Positions 4,859-5,729 of a stretch of DNA of 5,729 nucleotides are shown here, piece by piece. The position numbers were made by a program, and so were the translations under genes. Position 1 is the stretch's first letter. Each line of letters opens with the position of its first letter. This DNA is from Bacillota bacterium (GTDB lineage Bacteria; Bacillota; Bacilli; Bacillales; Bacillaceae_J): positions 1-5,729 of the forward strand of contig JAEWMK010000019.1 in the NCBI GenBank assembly GCA_023457235.1, read 5' to 3'. A model generated the notes under the pieces. The model worked only from the letters and a program-made list of their open reading frames with translations. It did no database searches and was not told the origin of the DNA.

Positions 4859-4866
4859 AATTATTA
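4852..4866. promoter_or_regulatory. Candidate PerR box over the peroxidase -10
   Basis: TTATAATAATTATTA matches the Bacillus PerR operator TTATAAT-N-ATTATAA at 13 of 14 defined positions. It covers the whole -10 element and reaches the likely start point, so bound PerR would block RNA polymerase until hydrogen peroxide inactivates it. The AT-rich background raises the chance of coincidence, but the position and downstream gene fit. Confidence 0.65.
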
Positions 4867-4896
4867 ATAAGTATTTACTATAAAAGGGTGGTCAAA

Positions 4897-5460
4897 ATGA
4901 GTGTACATCGTTTTGAAGCGGACAGAATAAATAACAAAAGTGTGTCTTTGGAAAGTTATAAGGGTAAAGTATTGCTAATTGTTAATACGGCTAGTAAATG
5001 TAAATTCACACCACAGTTTGATGATTTGCAGAAGCTTTATGAGCAACACAAAGATAATAACTTTGAAATTCTAGGATTTCCTTGCAACCAATTTGGAGAA
5101 CAGGAACCAGGTGGAAATGAAGAGGCAGCGGCTTTTTGTAAGCTTAATTATGGTGTAAATTTTCCTATATTTGCAAAGGTAAATGTCAATGGACCTGAGG
5201 AAAATCCATTGTTTCAATACTTAAAAAGTCAAGCGCCATTCAGAGGGTTTGATGAGAATAATTTCAATGAAAAGCTGTTAAAAATGATGATTTTTGATAA
5301 AAACCCAGAATGGTTAGTAGGAAACGAGATTAAATGGAATTTCACAAAATTCTTAATTGACCAAGAGGGAAGAGTTATTAAAAGATACGAGCCAACGGAT
5401 GAATTTTCGGCTATTTCTGCTGATATTTCAAAACTTGTCCAACATGAATCGGTAATATAA
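4897..5460 (+). CDS. gpx: Glutathione peroxidase-family thiol peroxidase
   Basis: The 187-residue cytoplasmic enzyme reduces hydrogen peroxide or lipid hydroperoxides. The peroxidatic cysteine C35 is in NTASKCKFTPQ (Cys, not selenocysteine), and the rest of the catalytic tetrad is present: Q69 in FGEQEPG and W147-N148 in KWNFTKF. C81 in FCKLNYGVNFP aligns with the resolving cysteine of yeast Gpx3, so a thioredoxin-recycled two-cysteine mechanism is more likely than use of glutathione. It is longer than the usual ~160 residues because of an extra segment at about 112-143 (APFRGFDENNFNEKLLKMMI and onward) before KWNFTKF. I chose ATG 4897 (AGGGTGG 5 nt upstream) over an in-frame GTG at 4888, which lies inside that Shine-Dalgarno and would add MVK. 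The sigma-A promoter with an overlapping PerR box predicts peroxide induction. The gene is monocistronic and ended by the palindrome at 5461. Confidence 0.95.
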   Translation: MSVHRFEADRINNKSVSLESYKGKVLLIVNTASKCKFTPQFDDLQKLYEQHKDNNFEILGFPCNQFGEQEPGGNEEAAAFCKLNYGVNFPIFAKVNVNGPEENPLFQYLKSQAPFRGFDENNFNEKLLKMMIFDKNPEWLVGNEIKWNFTKFLIDQEGRVIKRYEPTDEFSAISADISKLVQHESVI

Positions 5461-5503
5461 ATTAAAATGGGACACGGGGTCGGGAACCGTGTCCCATTTT
5501 AAT
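5461..5503. terminator. Bidirectional terminator formed by family-1 repeat copy C
   Basis: ATTAAAATGGGACACGG (5461-5477) pairs perfectly over 17 bp with 5487-5503 around the conserved 9-nt loop GGTCGGGAA. It starts directly after the peroxidase TAA and lies 19 bp from the converging SDR stop codon. The symmetric A/T outer stem gives TTTTAAT on both strands, so it can serve both genes. The family-1 core is 5469-5495. Confidence 0.85.
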
Positions 5504-5522
5504 ACCTTCAGGGTGGAGAATT

Positions 5523-5729
5523 TTATTGTGCTGTATAACCACCGTCTACTAACAAGTTAGCACCGGTAATAAACGATGCTTCATCGCTAGCGAGGAATAA
5601 TACAGCACTGGCTACTTCTTCAGGTCTGCCAAGGCGTCCGATTGGATGTAAAGATTTCAAATGCTCTAACATCTCTTCAGAAAGTCCGTCTAGGATATTT
5701 GTTACAATATATCCCGGGCAGATTGCATT
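5523..5729 (-). CDS. Short-chain dehydrogenase/reductase (SDR), C-terminal part
   Basis: The last 68 residues of an SDR are visible, and the gene enters from the right edge. NAICPGYIVTNI is the classical segment after the catalytic YxxxK, contacting the nicotinamide cofactor. HPIGRLGRPEEVASAVLFLA and the C-terminal FITGANLLVDGGYTAQ are standard for classical SDRs of about 250 residues. The Rossmann glycine motif and catalytic Ser-Tyr-Lys lie outside the window, so neither cofactor preference nor substrate can be told. It converges on the peroxidase gene across the shared terminator. Confidence 0.93.
   Translation of the reverse strand, partial: NAICPGYIVTNILDGLSEEMLEHLKSLHPIGRLGRPEEVASAVLFLASDEASFITGANLLVDGGYTAQ

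Noticed and set aside
4888..4896. GTG start for the Gpx, adding three residues
   Set aside because: It lies inside the Shine-Dalgarno of the ATG at 4897, and known Gpx proteins begin close to that ATG.
1270..5503. CRISPR array suggested by repeated palindromes
   Set aside because: The units are separated by whole genes with no regular short spacers, and no cas genes are present.

Overview
The window looks like chromosomal DNA of a low-GC Firmicute, most likely a Bacillaceae member. The evidence is the AT-rich composition, strong AGGAGG-type ribosome binding sites, intrinsic terminators, Bacillus-like protein families, and near-consensus Bacillus-type sigma-W and PerR sites. It holds eight protein genes, two of them cut by the window edges. 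There are no RNA genes, complete insertion sequences or CRISPR arrays, and no stretch over 300 bases lacks a gene.

Left part (1-1300): a MocR/GabR-type regulator (minus strand, cut at base 1) diverges from a YgeA-like amino-acid racemase (plus). Their predicted -10 elements lie 6 bp apart, so the two promoters should compete and the regulator probably controls the racemase. Next comes an NfrA/NfsA-type flavin nitroreductase (1369-2124).

Middle part (2140-3456): a two-gene operon behind a near-perfect ECF sigma-W-type promoter (TGAAAC-N17-CGTATA). It encodes a 64-residue basic membrane protein and a 313-residue coiled-coil protein with a central glycine-rich motif. I cannot assign a function to either. 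The promoter suggests a cell-envelope stress module, and this is the best candidate for an undescribed system.

Right part (3474-5729): a membrane-anchored GGDEF diguanylate cyclase (minus) is divergent from a glutathione peroxidase-family thiol peroxidase (plus). The peroxidase promoter carries a 13-of-14 match to the PerR box over its -10 element, predicting peroxide induction. The 3' end of a short-chain dehydrogenase/reductase gene (minus) closes the window.

The intergenic spaces carry two dispersed repeat families. Family 1 is a 27-bp palindrome with an invariant 9-nt loop (three copies, all in the same orientation, plus a solo arm). Family 2 is a terminator hairpin of about 50 bp with a conserved 3' tail (two copies). 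Both appear to have been co-opted as gene-end signals, and they share pieces with each other.
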